Position numbers and translations under genes: made by a program | Shown: one piece after another, positions 16,241 through 24,837 of the stretch | Position numbering within the stretch: the first letter of the stretch is position 1 | Layout: each line of letters opens with the position of its first letter | Assembly (NCBI GenBank): GCA_006218035.1 | Contig: VBWC01000018.1 | Coordinates: forward strand, 182,185-223,723 | Source: Gammaproteobacteria bacterium | Lineage (GTDB): Bacteria > Pseudomonadota > Gammaproteobacteria > VBWC01 | Reading direction: 5' to 3' | DNA length: 41,539 bases | The notes under the pieces: generated by a model | Database searches by the model: none | Seen by the model: the letters and a program-made list of their open reading frames with translations, nothing else | Told to the model about the DNA's origin: nothing

Positions 16241-16870
16241 ATGAGGCTACGCCACGCAACGACACGGATTCTGGCGGGAATGCTGCTGACCGGCCTGTCC
16301 ATCGCCATACAGGGCTCCGAGGAGATTCAAATGACGTCCGGTCATAACCAAAAAGCGACCTTCGCCGGCGGCTGTTTCTGGTGCGTCGAGTCCGATTTCG
16401 ACAAGGTACCCGGGGTTATCGAAACCGTGTCCGGTTACACCGGCGGCGCCGAAACGAATCCCACGTACAAACAGGTGTCCGCAGGCAGCACCGGGCATGC
16501 CGAGGCGGTGCAGATCACCTACGACCCCGACAAGATCAGCTACGAACGGTTGCTGGAGATATTCTGGCACAGCATCGATCCCACCACGGCGAACCGCCAG
16601 TTCTGTGACGTCGGACGTCAGTATCGAACGGCGATTTTTTACCATGATGAACACCAGAAGCAGCTTGCCGAGGCGTCGAAAGCGACGTTGGGTAGCGCCA
16701 AACCGTTCGCGGAAACGATCGTGACGGAAATCGTACTGGCCACGGAATTCTATGCGGCCGAGGACTACCATCAGGATTACTACAAAAAGAATCCGCTGCG
16801 TTACAACTTCTACCGCTACAGTTGCGGGCGCGATGCGCGACTGGAAGAGTTATGGGGAAAGTCCGGCTGA
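16241..16870 (+). CDS. msrA: Exported peptide-methionine (S)-S-oxide reductase MsrA
   Basis: 209 residues. The catalytic motif GGCFWC (Cys45) identifies MsrA, which reduces methionine-S-sulfoxide; GYTGG, GHAEAVQITYDP and EDYHQDYY are family marks, and the resolving Cys lies in YSCGRDARL near the end. A Sec-like N-terminus (ILAGMLLTGLSIAIQGS) suggests export. The upstream ATG follows AGGGGGT. An internal in-frame ATG at 16331 is preceded by GAGGAG with six-base spacing and begins exactly at the domain (MTSGHNQKATFAGG). It could make a cytosolic enzyme. Second gene of the msrB-msrA operon. Confidence 0.95.
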   Translation: MRLRHATTRILAGMLLTGLSIAIQGSEEIQMTSGHNQKATFAGGCFWCVESDFDKVPGVIETVSGYTGGAETNPTYKQVSAGSTGHAEAVQITYDPDKISYERLLEIFWHSIDPTTANRQFCDVGRQYRTAIFYHDEHQKQLAEASKATLGSAKPFAETIVTEIVLATEFYAAEDYHQDYYKKNPLRYNFYRYSCGRDARLEELWGKSG

Positions 16871-17290
16871 CGACGAACGCTGTCGCCTGATGCGCTGCCC
16901 GATTTTTGTGGCGTGGAGATCAGCCGGCCTTTTTGAGCAACGCGAGGCTTTCGTCGTACTTTGCCTGCACCGCGCTCAGGCGCTTCTCGGCCAGACAACC
17001 CGCTCGAAATTCAGGCTGCTGTCGCCAAATCCGACGAACCAGACCTGTTGCATCGCCCGCCGAATATCTCTGGACAGCCGGATCGCGACGACGATAATCA
17101 CCGCTGCCCGCACCAGCCTGAGCGCGTTGACCGGTGTCTCGTCTATCCCGGGAAACACTGCGCCCGGCAAGGCGTATCCGCTTGCCGGATATCTCCTGCC
17201 CGCCATAACGGACGATTGAACGCTACGGAGCCATCGCCCGTGCCGCCGGCGGAAATCCCGGAAATATGGCGCAGTACGGAATTCTCCGGA
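16871..17290 (-). pseudogene. Decayed MscS-like mechanosensitive channel fragment
   Basis: No intact gene lies in this 420-bp stretch, but the minus strand carries a recognisable piece: a hydrophobic segment NALRLVRAAVIIVVAIRLSR followed after a gap by VWFVGFGDSSLNFERVVW (about 16985-17040). The phrase FGDSSLNFEL-VW is a hallmark of the MscS beta domain. In the intact family ~150-200 residues separate the pore helix from this point; here they are nearly adjacent, and the frame stops at PRSA. A neighbouring frame continues RLSAVQAKYDESLALLKKAG before a stop. This reads as an internally deleted and frameshifted relic. Confidence 0.45.
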
Positions 17291-18262
17291 TCACAGCCAC
17301 CGCCTTATCTTGAAGACCGCCAGCAGGGTCACCGCAATCAGCACCATGACGCCGATGACGATGTAGTAACCGCTTTCCGAGTGCAGTTCCGGCATGTTGT
17401 CGAAGTTCATCCCATAGATACCGGCCAGAAAGCCAAGAGGCACGAACACCACTGTTACAATTGTTAACACTTTCATTATCTGGTTCAGGCGGTGCGAGGC
17501 CAGCGAGATATAGCCGTCGACCAGATCCGACGCAAGCTCGTAATACAACCCGGCCAGACTCACCGCGCGCTCCTGATGCTCGTATACGTCGTTAAGCTCG
17601 TGATGACGCTCCGCCGAAATCCCCGGGAATTTCCCGGAACGCAACTCCCCGAATATGTGTTCATGGTAAAGAAACACACGGCGGTACTTCTTTAGCTCGG
17701 TCTTGTAACCGAGCAACTCGGCCAGGACACTGTCGTGTGGATTCGCCACGATCTCCGCTTCGATGTGTTCGAGCCGCGGCTCCAGTGCGAGCAATAACGA
17801 CAGATATCGACCGACCAGAATACGCGCCAGACGCACCGCGAGCGCATCCGCACCGCGCGCAAACAGCTCCGGAGTGGCGCCAATTTCCGCGAATAACCTG
17901 TCCACGCTTGGCGACGGGCCGGAATGGCGCGTGACCAGGAACCGCTCACCGATAAACAGCGCCAGCTGTATCGTCGAGAACTCGATACCTTCTGGTGCAC
18001 TGCCTAGCCCTTTCAGCAAGATAAACGTATGGTCGTCGAAAACCTCAAGCTTGGGCGGATGACGATCCCGCTGCGCGTCCTGCACCGCCAGCGGGTGCAA
18101 CCCGAAATTCTCGATCAATAACGCCCGCTCGGCGTCGGCAGGATTGTTTTCGAGGTCCAGGAGGATCAGCGTCCGGGGGTCACGGCGCCATTCGCCGATC
18201 AGTTCCTCGGCACCGGTAACAGTCTTGCCGGTATCCCGGTGGTACAACATCGCCCGTTTCAT
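17291..18262 (-). CDS. corA: CorA-family magnesium/divalent cation transporter
   Basis: A 323-residue inner-membrane channel of the CorA MIT superfamily. A large cytoplasmic N-domain (residues 1-255) with long helices is followed by TM1 (VLTIVTVVFVPLGFLAGIYG) ending in the invariant GMN signature (residues 284-286, YGMNF), a short acidic loop (PELHSESG), TM2 (YYIVIGVMVLIAVTLLAVF) and a basic C-tail (KIRRWL). The loop differs from the MPEL loop only slightly (NMPELHSE). Full length, ATG start. It is monocistronic, lying just upstream of the MscS remnant. Confidence 0.93.
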   Translation of the reverse strand: MKRAMLYHRDTGKTVTGAEELIGEWRRDPRTLILLDLENNPADAERALLIENFGLHPLAVQDAQRDRHPPKLEVFDDHTFILLKGLGSAPEGIEFSTIQLALFIGERFLVTRHSGPSPSVDRLFAEIGATPELFARGADALAVRLARILVGRYLSLLLALEPRLEHIEAEIVANPHDSVLAELLGYKTELKKYRRVFLYHEHIFGELRSGKFPGISAERHHELNDVYEHQERAVSLAGLYYELASDLVDGYISLASHRLNQIMKVLTIVTVVFVPLGFLAGIYGMNFDNMPELHSESGYYIVIGVMVLIAVTLLAVFKIRRWL

Positions 18263-18380
18263 CGGTCACTGACTCCTTTATCAGCAGGTGGCGCAACAGG
18301 GTTGCCGATCGATAGTACCAGCCGCGTCCCCCGTGGCGCGATCCTGTGCCTCACGCCGTATCCGGCGGTGCACCACGCCG

Positions 18381-18842
18381 CTAGACCATCGGGCGCCGCA
18401 TGCGGCGGTGCGGAATCCCGGCGTCCAGAAAGACATCGCTGCACACGCTAAAGCCGAATCTCTGATAAAACGCTATCGCGTGAACCTGCGCGTCGAGATA
18501 CACGACGGGGACGGCGTGTGCGTGGGCGAGCCGCATGATCTCCTCCATCAGCGCACGCCCGACGCCCCGGTTGCGCCACGGGCCGAGCACGGCCATGCGG
18601 CCGACCCTGCCATCGGGCAACAAACGCGCGGTACCGACCGCGCGGCCGTCCATGTGTGCGACCACGTGGTCCGCCGTTTCATCCAGTCCGTCCCACTCCA
18701 TTTCGAGCGGGACATGCTGCTCATGAACGAAGACCTGCTCACGAATCTCGCGTATCGGAGCCAGCGCCTCATGAAAATTCACCGGCCTGACATCGATACC
18801 GGATAACGCCGCCTGACCGGCTATCCGCGTTTCATTACTCAT
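18381..18842 (-). CDS. GNAT-family N-acetyltransferase (ElaA-like)
   Basis: A 153-residue acetyltransferase. The acetyl-CoA site is seen as VGRMAVLGPWRNRGVGRALM (Q/RxxGxG/A pattern), with the C-terminal VYLDAQVHAIAFYQRFGF strand-helix typical of the ElaA/YjcF-like GNAT group. N-terminal IREQVFVHEQHVPLEMEWDGLD is also characteristic of that group. The substrate is unknown. Its ATG overlaps the stop of the upstream small membrane-protein gene by four bases (ATGA), showing translational coupling. Confidence 0.9.
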   Translation of the reverse strand: MSNETRIAGQAALSGIDVRPVNFHEALAPIREIREQVFVHEQHVPLEMEWDGLDETADHVVAHMDGRAVGTARLLPDGRVGRMAVLGPWRNRGVGRALMEEIMRLAHAHAVPVVYLDAQVHAIAFYQRFGFSVCSDVFLDAGIPHRRMRRPMV

Positions 18843-19108
18843 TTTCGGGCGTCGCGTCGCTCGACAACCTCGCCATCAATAACATTTCCGGGCGGCGGAT
18901 CGGGAATGACCGGCCGCTTTTTTCGCGTACCGATTAGCAGTGTAAGAAGTCCCAGAAGAATCTCGTCAGCGAACGGCACGAAATCCGGCACCAGAATATC
19001 GAGGACAAACAACGTCGATGTCAGCGCCATCAGCTGCGGATAACGAAGCCGCGAGCCCCACGCCATGATCAAAGCCACAAACCCGCGCCGTGCTGCCGAC
19101 ATCACCAC
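18839..19108 (-). CDS. Small membrane protein (DUF6116-like)
   Basis: An 89-residue protein. Helical N-terminal half with one or two membrane segments (LMALTSTLFVLDILVP, EILLGLLTLLIGT), then a basic KKRPVIP and Pro-rich hydrophilic tail ending in VERRDARK. It resembles small gammaproteobacterial proteins classed as DUF6116; function unknown. It begins the two-gene unit with the GNAT acetyltransferase. Confidence 0.75.
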   Translation of the reverse strand: MVMSAARRGFVALIMAWGSRLRYPQLMALTSTLFVLDILVPDFVPFADEILLGLLTLLIGTRKKRPVIPDPPPGNVIDGEVVERRDARK

Positions 19109-19168
19109 TTCCCCTGATGTTCACCCGGAGCCGGGCCTGTGCACACGACCCGACAAGTCAACGATAGA

Positions 19169-19726
19169 TCAGCGAACCGCCGCGGCGCCGAACAACTCGG
19201 CATGCGCGTACAAAACTACGGCATAGCCGACCAGTCCGGCGATGACTACGGCCGCGTCGGCGCCAAATGTTACTACCCGGTCCGCGAGCCGTGCGCCACG
19301 CCGGTTGGCGGACCACATGGCGAACAGCGAATAAACCGCAAATCCGCCGAACAGCGTTACCGATGCCTGATCGCCGCTGGTCAACAGATGCGCGACCGCC
19401 CACAACAGCACACCCGTCAGCATAGGATGGCGCATAAAGCGCCGGATATTGTTCGGCACATAGGCAGCCACAATCAATATAAACACCACCGGCATTACCG
19501 CCAATGCGGCGATGCTGCTCCAGGACGGCGGATTCCACAGCGGGACGACGTCAGCGCGTGGAAACCCGTAGACAATCAGCGCGAGACCGCCCAGCGATAC
19601 CAGCGCGAACAAGCCCTTATACGGCCACAGCCCGAAGCGTCCGACCAGTTGACCGCGTAACGTCTGAAAGTGCGGCAGCATATGTACACCGAGCAATAAC
19701 ACCATCCCCGAAATCAGCCAGCCCAT
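19169..19726 (-). CDS. NnrU-family membrane protein
   Basis: A 185-residue polytopic protein with five or six hydrophobic helices. Family marks are MLLGVHMLPHFQTLRG-like opening (LLLGVHMLPHF), YKGLFALVSLGGLALIVYGF, and IRRFMRHPMLTGVLLWAVAHLL, the NnrU signature (RHPML.G...W..AHL). NnrU was first seen in denitrification clusters but is widespread outside them, and related proteins carry out heme- or isoprenoid-linked roles. No denitrification gene is present here. The start is set by AGGGGAGG six bases upstream of the ATG; the longer frame upstream is Arg-rich and improbable. Confidence 0.9.
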   Translation of the reverse strand: MGWLISGMVLLLGVHMLPHFQTLRGQLVGRFGLWPYKGLFALVSLGGLALIVYGFPRADVVPLWNPPSWSSIAALAVMPVVFILIVAAYVPNNIRRFMRHPMLTGVLLWAVAHLLTSGDQASVTLFGGFAVYSLFAMWSANRRGARLADRVVTFGADAAVVIAGLVGYAVVLYAHAELFGAAAVR

Positions 19727-20446
19727 ACCAGCCCTCCCCTTTCGCGCTAACACGTCCGTCGCTCGCACAGGAATTCCCCACCGCCGGCATTCCGTGCCCC
19801 GACTTACCCCAATACGATCACTACGCACGGCACCGCTAATAGTACACCGCCGTCCTGCACGTCGCGCCCGCTTTTCTTCCCACGGTGACTGCCGCCGGGC
19901 GCAACGGCGTTCTGGGCACACATACGCGGCAAGAACGCCGATTTTCTGGCAAAGGATTCATGACACGCGACCGCGAACAGGCCCGCTGCTTGCTGTGCTG
20001 TCGAGCCGCCGCGCATTACGCGGGCAGCGAGGTAACGCCGGTATTTCTCGAACACGACCGTGAACAATGACCGGAGAAACCGCTGTGCATCGACAGAAAA
20101 ACCCTGGGCCAGACCAACACTGTCGACAGAAAATCGAGGACCACTGACCACGGCCCGCGCGAAGCATGCCGACACCGCCCAGGCACGCACGCATGGACCG
20201 CGCCGATGACAAACCGGCATTCCGGCCACTGCTCGACAATGAGAAAACGAAGGGGCGGCGAGCCAGGCTCGACGATTCCGAACAGCGAAAAAAGGACGCG
20301 AACGCACTCCAGCGCGGTTAGCCGCAGCTGCTTGCGAAACGGCAGCCGCGCCGCATGACCGGCATGCTGACCGGCGCCTGACTCCCATGCACATACGCCG
20401 GCGTCACGCCGAGGCCACCGAGACACCGTGTCGACAGAAAATTGCG
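19727..20446. other. 720-bp region without a supported gene
   Basis: No reading frame here gives a recognisable protein. One minus-strand frame (about 20016-20426) has a plausible stretch (LRLTALECVRVLFSLFGI, then PLRFLIVEQWPECRFVI) but decays into Cys/Arg-rich sequence. The sequence TCGACAGAAAA occurs three times: 20090-20100, 20123-20133 and 20431-20441. The region may be a decayed gene plus the nnrU promoter. Confidence 0.4.
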
Positions 20447-21487
20447 CTAGCGTTTGTACCCCGTCACCATGATAAACGGGCTCGGCGGCGCCATCTGGCG
20501 TGACTCGACATCGACGAAGCCGACGTCACGCAATATGTCTTCCATCTCGGCCGTCGAATACGACGATCCACCGACGGTATTGATGATCTGGTTGACACCG
20601 ATCAGCGCCGCCAGCATCGGCCCCTTTTTGTCGGCGTGCAGTAACTGCTCCTGAATCAGGATCACGCCGCCCTTGTTCATCGAGCCGTGGCATTTCTTCA
20701 GCAGCTTCCGGATATTCTCCGGCGACTCCTGATTGGTCATCGACGACAACAGCATCGCGTCGTTACCGGTCCCCAGGCTGTCCTGGTTGTAATCGCCCGG
20801 CACCAGCCTGACGCGGCTTTGCATGCCGTACTGGTCGACGATCTGTCTGGCAATCTTCAGGTTCTGTTCACGATCCATCGCCACGGCGTTCAGGCCGGCA
20901 TAACGCTCACAGAATTTCACCGCGAAGGTAGCCGGCCCGCAGCCGACGTCCATCAACTGCTTCTTGCCGGTCAGATCGATCATGCCGGTCAACACGTCCG
21001 CCTGCGACAGCGCACGGTTGTGCATGCCCATCATGTAATCCCGCGTCTCCTGATCGGAGTATTCCTGATGCATCAACGCCGACGGCTTGCCGGTCGTGAC
21101 CGTGTCATACAATCCGCCCCACGCCTCGTACCAGTTTTCAAACATATAGACGATGCCGCCCTGGTAAAGCTTGCTGGACGTCGTCAGGAAGGTCTTGCTG
21201 AATTCATTGTTCATAAACACGTCGCCGTCGCGATCGAGAAAGTCCATCGACACCAGCGCACTCAGTAGCGCACCCAGGCAACGCCGGTCGGCGCCGGTTT
21301 CGCGGGTCAGCGTGTCCAGATCCTTTTTCGCGCCATCAAGACGATTGAATATGTCGAGGCGGTTGGCCGCGTGCAGCGCGCACGACTGCCAGTACGCCGA
21401 CGCCACCTGCATGACCCGCATCGGGTCCATACCTTCGGGCAAAACCCAGCCGCCTGCATCACCCTTGCTTTTATCCCATGATGACAT
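20447..21487 (-). CDS. O-methyltransferase family 2-like SAM methyltransferase
   Basis: A 346-residue enzyme with the two-domain layout of Methyltransf_2 proteins (hydroxyneurosporene and related O-methyltransferases). An N-terminal winged-helix dimerisation domain (MRVMQVASAYWQSCALHAANRLDIF, LTRETGADRRCLGALLSALVSM) precedes the Rossmann core with motif I KQLMDVGCGPATFAVKFCERY and a downstream LLSSMTNQESPENIRKLLKKCHG, GGVILIQEQLL. The end (ESRQMAPPSPFIMVTGYKR) is family-like. The start chosen has AAGGGG upstream; 16 extra residues upstream are doubtful. The Coq4-like gene lies 122 bp upstream on the same strand. Substrate unknown. Confidence 0.85.
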   Translation of the reverse strand: MSSWDKSKGDAGGWVLPEGMDPMRVMQVASAYWQSCALHAANRLDIFNRLDGAKKDLDTLTRETGADRRCLGALLSALVSMDFLDRDGDVFMNNEFSKTFLTTSSKLYQGGIVYMFENWYEAWGGLYDTVTTGKPSALMHQEYSDQETRDYMMGMHNRALSQADVLTGMIDLTGKKQLMDVGCGPATFAVKFCERYAGLNAVAMDREQNLKIARQIVDQYGMQSRVRLVPGDYNQDSLGTGNDAMLLSSMTNQESPENIRKLLKKCHGSMNKGGVILIQEQLLHADKKGPMLAALIGVNQIINTVGGSSYSTAEMEDILRDVGFVDVESRQMAPPSPFIMVTGYKR

Positions 21488-21609
21488 TCGTAAAACCCCT
21501 TGAATACGCGGAAAAGCCTGAAAATCGTGTGTCAATATGAAGGATGAACGAAAGTTTGTCCAGACTGGCAGACATGAATTCCCGCCGCCCGGACGGACCC
21601 GGTGCCGCC

Positions 21610-22188
21610 TCAGGCGTCGAGCAGCCGTCGGCTTGCGGTCGCGTCCGGATAGCGATTCTTTTCGATCTCGTAATAGGCGCGCAGCAGATTGGCTTCAACA
21701 CCGATGCGCTCCCGCACGACTCGCAGCGGCATATCAAGATACTGTCGGAAATCGATTTCATCCAGCGGCTGGCAATCCGATACGTAACCGAGCCGCACCG
21801 CGTCCCTGAAAACCTCGATCTCGCGCTCGCCGAACTGGTAGACGGTCGGATACAGATACTGCGCGATCAGCGCGAACAACTGCTCTTCGGTCTCCGTGAC
21901 CTTCTTGGTGCTGCCCATCGTAAATCCAATCGTGAAGGCCTCGTCGAGCTCCAGCATGCCGCGTCCGAGAATGATGTGGATGTAATCGTGCTGCTCGAGG
22001 TCGACGGCGCCGTGGAACAGCGTGAAGCCCGGAAATTTATATCGCGGGTTCTCCACCAGCTGGATCATCAAAGGAATCTCGTTCTGGCCGGCGCCGGCGC
22101 GCGACATGCTGTCGTATACCTGGCGGAGCGTCAGCAGATCGCGGCGCAGCGGATGGTGCCAGTATTTGTACGATACGGTGTCTTTCAC
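21610..22188 (-). CDS. Coq4-like protein (HDxxH-x11-E motif)
   Basis: A 192-residue helical protein. Residues 67-83 read HDYIHIILGRGMLELDE: HDxxH, exactly eleven residues, then Glu. This is the metal-binding signature of Coq4 (ubiquinone biosynthesis, C1 oxidative decarboxylation). Nearby FPGFTLFHGAVDLEQHD and GFTMGSTKKV fit a Coq4-like fold, though the rest is divergent and longer than the classical bacterial set. It starts at GTG (22186-22188) after AGGGC. It is co-directional with an O-methyltransferase, so a methylated ring-compound pathway, quinone-related or other, is a reasonable guess but unproven. Confidence 0.65.
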   Translation of the reverse strand: MKDTVSYKYWHHPLRRDLLTLRQVYDSMSRAGAGQNEIPLMIQLVENPRYKFPGFTLFHGAVDLEQHDYIHIILGRGMLELDEAFTIGFTMGSTKKVTETEEQLFALIAQYLYPTVYQFGEREIEVFRDAVRLGYVSDCQPLDEIDFRQYLDMPLRVVRERIGVEANLLRAYYEIEKNRYPDATASRRLLDA

Positions 22189-22245
22189 GCCCTATATATC
22201 GGCACCGGTTCGCGCCCCAATGAGGGCGCCTGCCGGCCACCGCGC

Positions 22246-23682
22246 TCAGAGCAATTTCGTCGGCCGCTCCAGCCGTGTCGGACCACGCGGAACCCCGATC
22301 ACGTCCAACCCACGGCGCCGCCCGCCGATGAACTTGCTCAGTATCCTGTAGGTATCCATATCGAACCGCGCCGACGCATGCCGCGTGATCGCATCCAGCC
22401 CGGCCGCATCGTTGACCACACCGAGATAACACCACTGATCGATGACGTGAATATCCGTGCGCTCACTATCGGCGCCGGTTTCACGCACGCCGACAGGACC
22501 ATCGTATGGCCAGGTCTGCAAACGAAGCGGCTCCAGCGCCTCGCGCAGACGAACGCGGTGCTGCAGCGCGGATTCCTGACCGGTACACGCGCCGCGGCAG
22601 CGCTTCAGCTGCCAGCCGAAACAGGCGCCGGTGCCTTGTTCGAGGCCTAGTACCTTCAGACAAAGCTGCTGCTCCCGGGCAAGGGCGCGCAGTGCGTTCT
22701 GGCCCTGACGTACGGACTTGAACAGCCCGTACAAATGCCGGATATCGTCGAGCTCCAGCTGCCCGATCTCCACCAGTCGCGGCAGGTGCTCTTCCGCCGC
22801 GTCCCAGTAGAATCCAACCGCGCCCCTGGTCTGCCGCAGACGACGGTTGCAGAGCGGCGCCATCGTCTTGATCAGTTCGACTTCCTTCAACAATGCGCCC
22901 AGCTCGCCGGCGGTTTCTATCCACTCGATACGCCGAACCTGCAACGACAGCTGCATGTCCTTGTTGTTTTGATGATCGCCGGAAAAATGTGCCATCACGC
23001 GCGAGCGCAGACCCACGCTCTTGCCGACATACAACGGCACATCCTTGTCGCCATAGAACAGATACACGCCCGGCCCGTCCGGGATGGCGTCCAGCAACGA
23101 CGCATCGAGATGCGGCGGCAAACTGGCGCGCTGTTGTTGCGTGTCGAGCGCGCCCTGCACGGCATCCGTGCCTTTCTGCGCGACAAACGCGCGCAACAGG
23201 TCGTGCAACACCCGCGCGTCACCCAGCGCGCGGTGACGCGCGGCGCAGTCCAGCCCGTGGCGTTGCATCAGCGCATCGAGATTATGGCGCGCATGCTCCG
23301 GATACAGACTGCGCGACAGTTTGACCGTACACACAGACGCAGGATTAAACCGCTCCCCGAGGCGCCGAAACTCGTTGCGCAGAAAACCGTGATCGAAACG
23401 CGCGTTGTGCGCGACCATCACCCGCCCGGCCAGCCGGGCCGCGATCGCCGGCGCCACTTGTTCAAATACCGGCGCATCGGCCACCATCTCATTGGTGATG
23501 CCGGTCAGCACCTGGATATATTCCGGAATCGACGCCTGCGGATTCACCAGCGTGCTCCACTGCTCGACGATCTCGCCGTCATCGACGAGCACGACACCGA
23601 TCTCCGTGACACGGTCGTGCGTCGGCCGCGCACCGGTGGTTTCGACATCGAGACAGGCAAGGCGGTGGTATCGGTTCAGCAT
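22246..23682 (-). CDS. Exonuclease/GIY-YIG (Cho-like) fusion nuclease
   Basis: 478 residues in two parts. N-terminal DEDDh exonuclease of the DnaQ/epsilon type: LACLDVETTGARP (D-x-E), MVAHNARFDHGFLRNEF and ALGDARVLHDLL. C-terminal GIY-YIG nuclease of the UvrC/Cho type (about 205-290): DGPGVYLFYGDKDVPLYVGKS, RSRVMAHF, EVELIKTMAPLCNRRL, then a UvrC-like tail with CFGWQLKRCRGACTG. This DnaQ-Cho fusion is a known gammaproteobacterial and actinobacterial architecture, probably for DNA repair. The start is set by GGAGGTG about ten bases upstream; the longer frame upstream is not needed. Confidence 0.92.
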   Translation of the reverse strand: MLNRYHRLACLDVETTGARPTHDRVTEIGVVLVDDGEIVEQWSTLVNPQASIPEYIQVLTGITNEMVADAPVFEQVAPAIAARLAGRVMVAHNARFDHGFLRNEFRRLGERFNPASVCTVKLSRSLYPEHARHNLDALMQRHGLDCAARHRALGDARVLHDLLRAFVAQKGTDAVQGALDTQQQRASLPPHLDASLLDAIPDGPGVYLFYGDKDVPLYVGKSVGLRSRVMAHFSGDHQNNKDMQLSLQVRRIEWIETAGELGALLKEVELIKTMAPLCNRRLRQTRGAVGFYWDAAEEHLPRLVEIGQLELDDIRHLYGLFKSVRQGQNALRALAREQQLCLKVLGLEQGTGACFGWQLKRCRGACTGQESALQHRVRLREALEPLRLQTWPYDGPVGVRETGADSERTDIHVIDQWCYLGVVNDAAGLDAITRHASARFDMDTYRILSKFIGGRRRGLDVIGVPRGPTRLERPTKLL

Positions 23683-23784
23683 TGTCAGGGACACCTCCGC
23701 AAAAGGTGCTGGCGGCAACCACAGGATAGTACCGCAAAAGCAGTCGCAGTCAGTGCACCGGTCCGCCCGATCGTCATTGTCCAG

Positions 23785-24609
23785 TCACGTCCAACCGGCC
23801 GGATCCACGTGATAATAGCCACGCAACGCTGCGTACAGTTCGCGATGCTCGCGCGCCAGCTCGCGCGGCTTTTCGAAAAACGTCTCGGTGGCGACCGCGA
23901 AGAACTCCGCCGGCTCCGTTGCGCCGTAGGGGTTCAATACCGTTTCCCGGCCGGCCTCGACGTCGGTGAGCAAGCGGTCGTATTCACGCTGGAATACGTT
24001 CGCCCAGGTGGCCGCATCCGCCGCCGAACGGAGTAACGGCGCGCCGTCGCCCCCGCCGATCTCGAAATCCAGCTGATGGGCAAACTCGTGCAGCACAACA
24101 TTGCCACCGTCCTCGAAGTTACTGGCGCCGTATTCCACGTCATCCCACGATAAAATCACCGGGCCGCGCTCCCACGCCTCGCCGGCACGCTCCTGCGTTT
24201 CCCCGGACACGACGCCAGCGTCATCCTCGTCCTGATGATCCACCGCATAGCTGGATGGATAGACCAGAATCGTTCGGAACAACGGGAACATCGTCGTCTC
24301 GCGATTCAACAACAACAGGCACGCCTGGGCCGCCACCACCACGCGGACAGCATCCGTAATCTCGAATCCGCCGCGACCGACGAAGGTCTTGTCCGCCAGA
24401 AAAACCAGGACCAGGCCATGCAGCTGCCCGCGCAACTCCATGGGCAACCGCCGATACACCGGCATGCGGTCTTTCAGGATGGCGAGCCACGCGGACGGAA
24501 ACTGCTGCGCCCCGATACGCGCATGGCGGCGCCGCCGGATCGCGGGAGCACCGAGGATCCATGCGATGATCAGGACACCGACAGCGACTGCCACCAGCAA
24601 CACTTCCAC
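23785..24609 (-). CDS. mtfA: Zinc peptidase MtfA (M90 family)
   Basis: A 274-residue M90 metallopeptidase. MtfA in E. coli binds the repressor Mlc and so affects glucose phosphotransferase expression. One N-terminal membrane segment (VLLVAVAVGVLIIAWIL), basic RRRRHA, then the domain with zinc site HEFAHQLD (174-181) and the downstream EFFAVATETFFE glutamates. Other marks: NRETTMFPLFRTILVYPSSY and GPVILSWDDV. The start is a GTG with GGAGG six bases upstream, which is better than ATGs in the longer open frame. Conserved length and motifs; whether Mlc exists in this organism is unknown. Confidence 0.9.
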   Translation of the reverse strand: MEVLLVAVAVGVLIIAWILGAPAIRRRRHARIGAQQFPSAWLAILKDRMPVYRRLPMELRGQLHGLVLVFLADKTFVGRGGFEITDAVRVVVAAQACLLLLNRETTMFPLFRTILVYPSSYAVDHQDEDDAGVVSGETQERAGEAWERGPVILSWDDVEYGASNFEDGGNVVLHEFAHQLDFEIGGGDGAPLLRSAADAATWANVFQREYDRLLTDVEAGRETVLNPYGATEPAEFFAVATETFFEKPRELAREHRELYAALRGYYHVDPAGWT

Positions 24610-24837
24610 GTCAAACCTCCATCGCTTAACAACATGTTGTGCCGTCGCGATGCGCCACGCGCGGGCTAACGTGGACCGGGAACGGCGACCGTTCAATTTA
24701 TCACAACCCGTTAGCAAAAATTGCCACGACCAGGTCTCCATGAGACCGGTATCACGCGCCACTTGCCGCGGACATGCAATCGCTATAGTGTCTGTAGCGC
24801 GCCGCCTGACGCCGCGTATACGACACGGGAGCCTGCC

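Noticed and set aside
20016-20426. 136-residue minus-strand open frame in the 720-bp gap
   Set aside because: A short middle part looks protein-like, but the ends are Cys/Arg-rich and no ribosome-binding site precedes it, so I left it within the unassigned region.
21544-22650. 368-residue plus-strand open frame
   Set aside because: Antisense to the Coq4-like gene and the nuclease tail; no family match and no good start.
22735-24036. 433-residue plus-strand open frame
   Set aside because: Antisense to the exonuclease-Cho fusion and mtfA, which have clear motifs; its His/Arg/Gln-rich composition is typical of a shadow.
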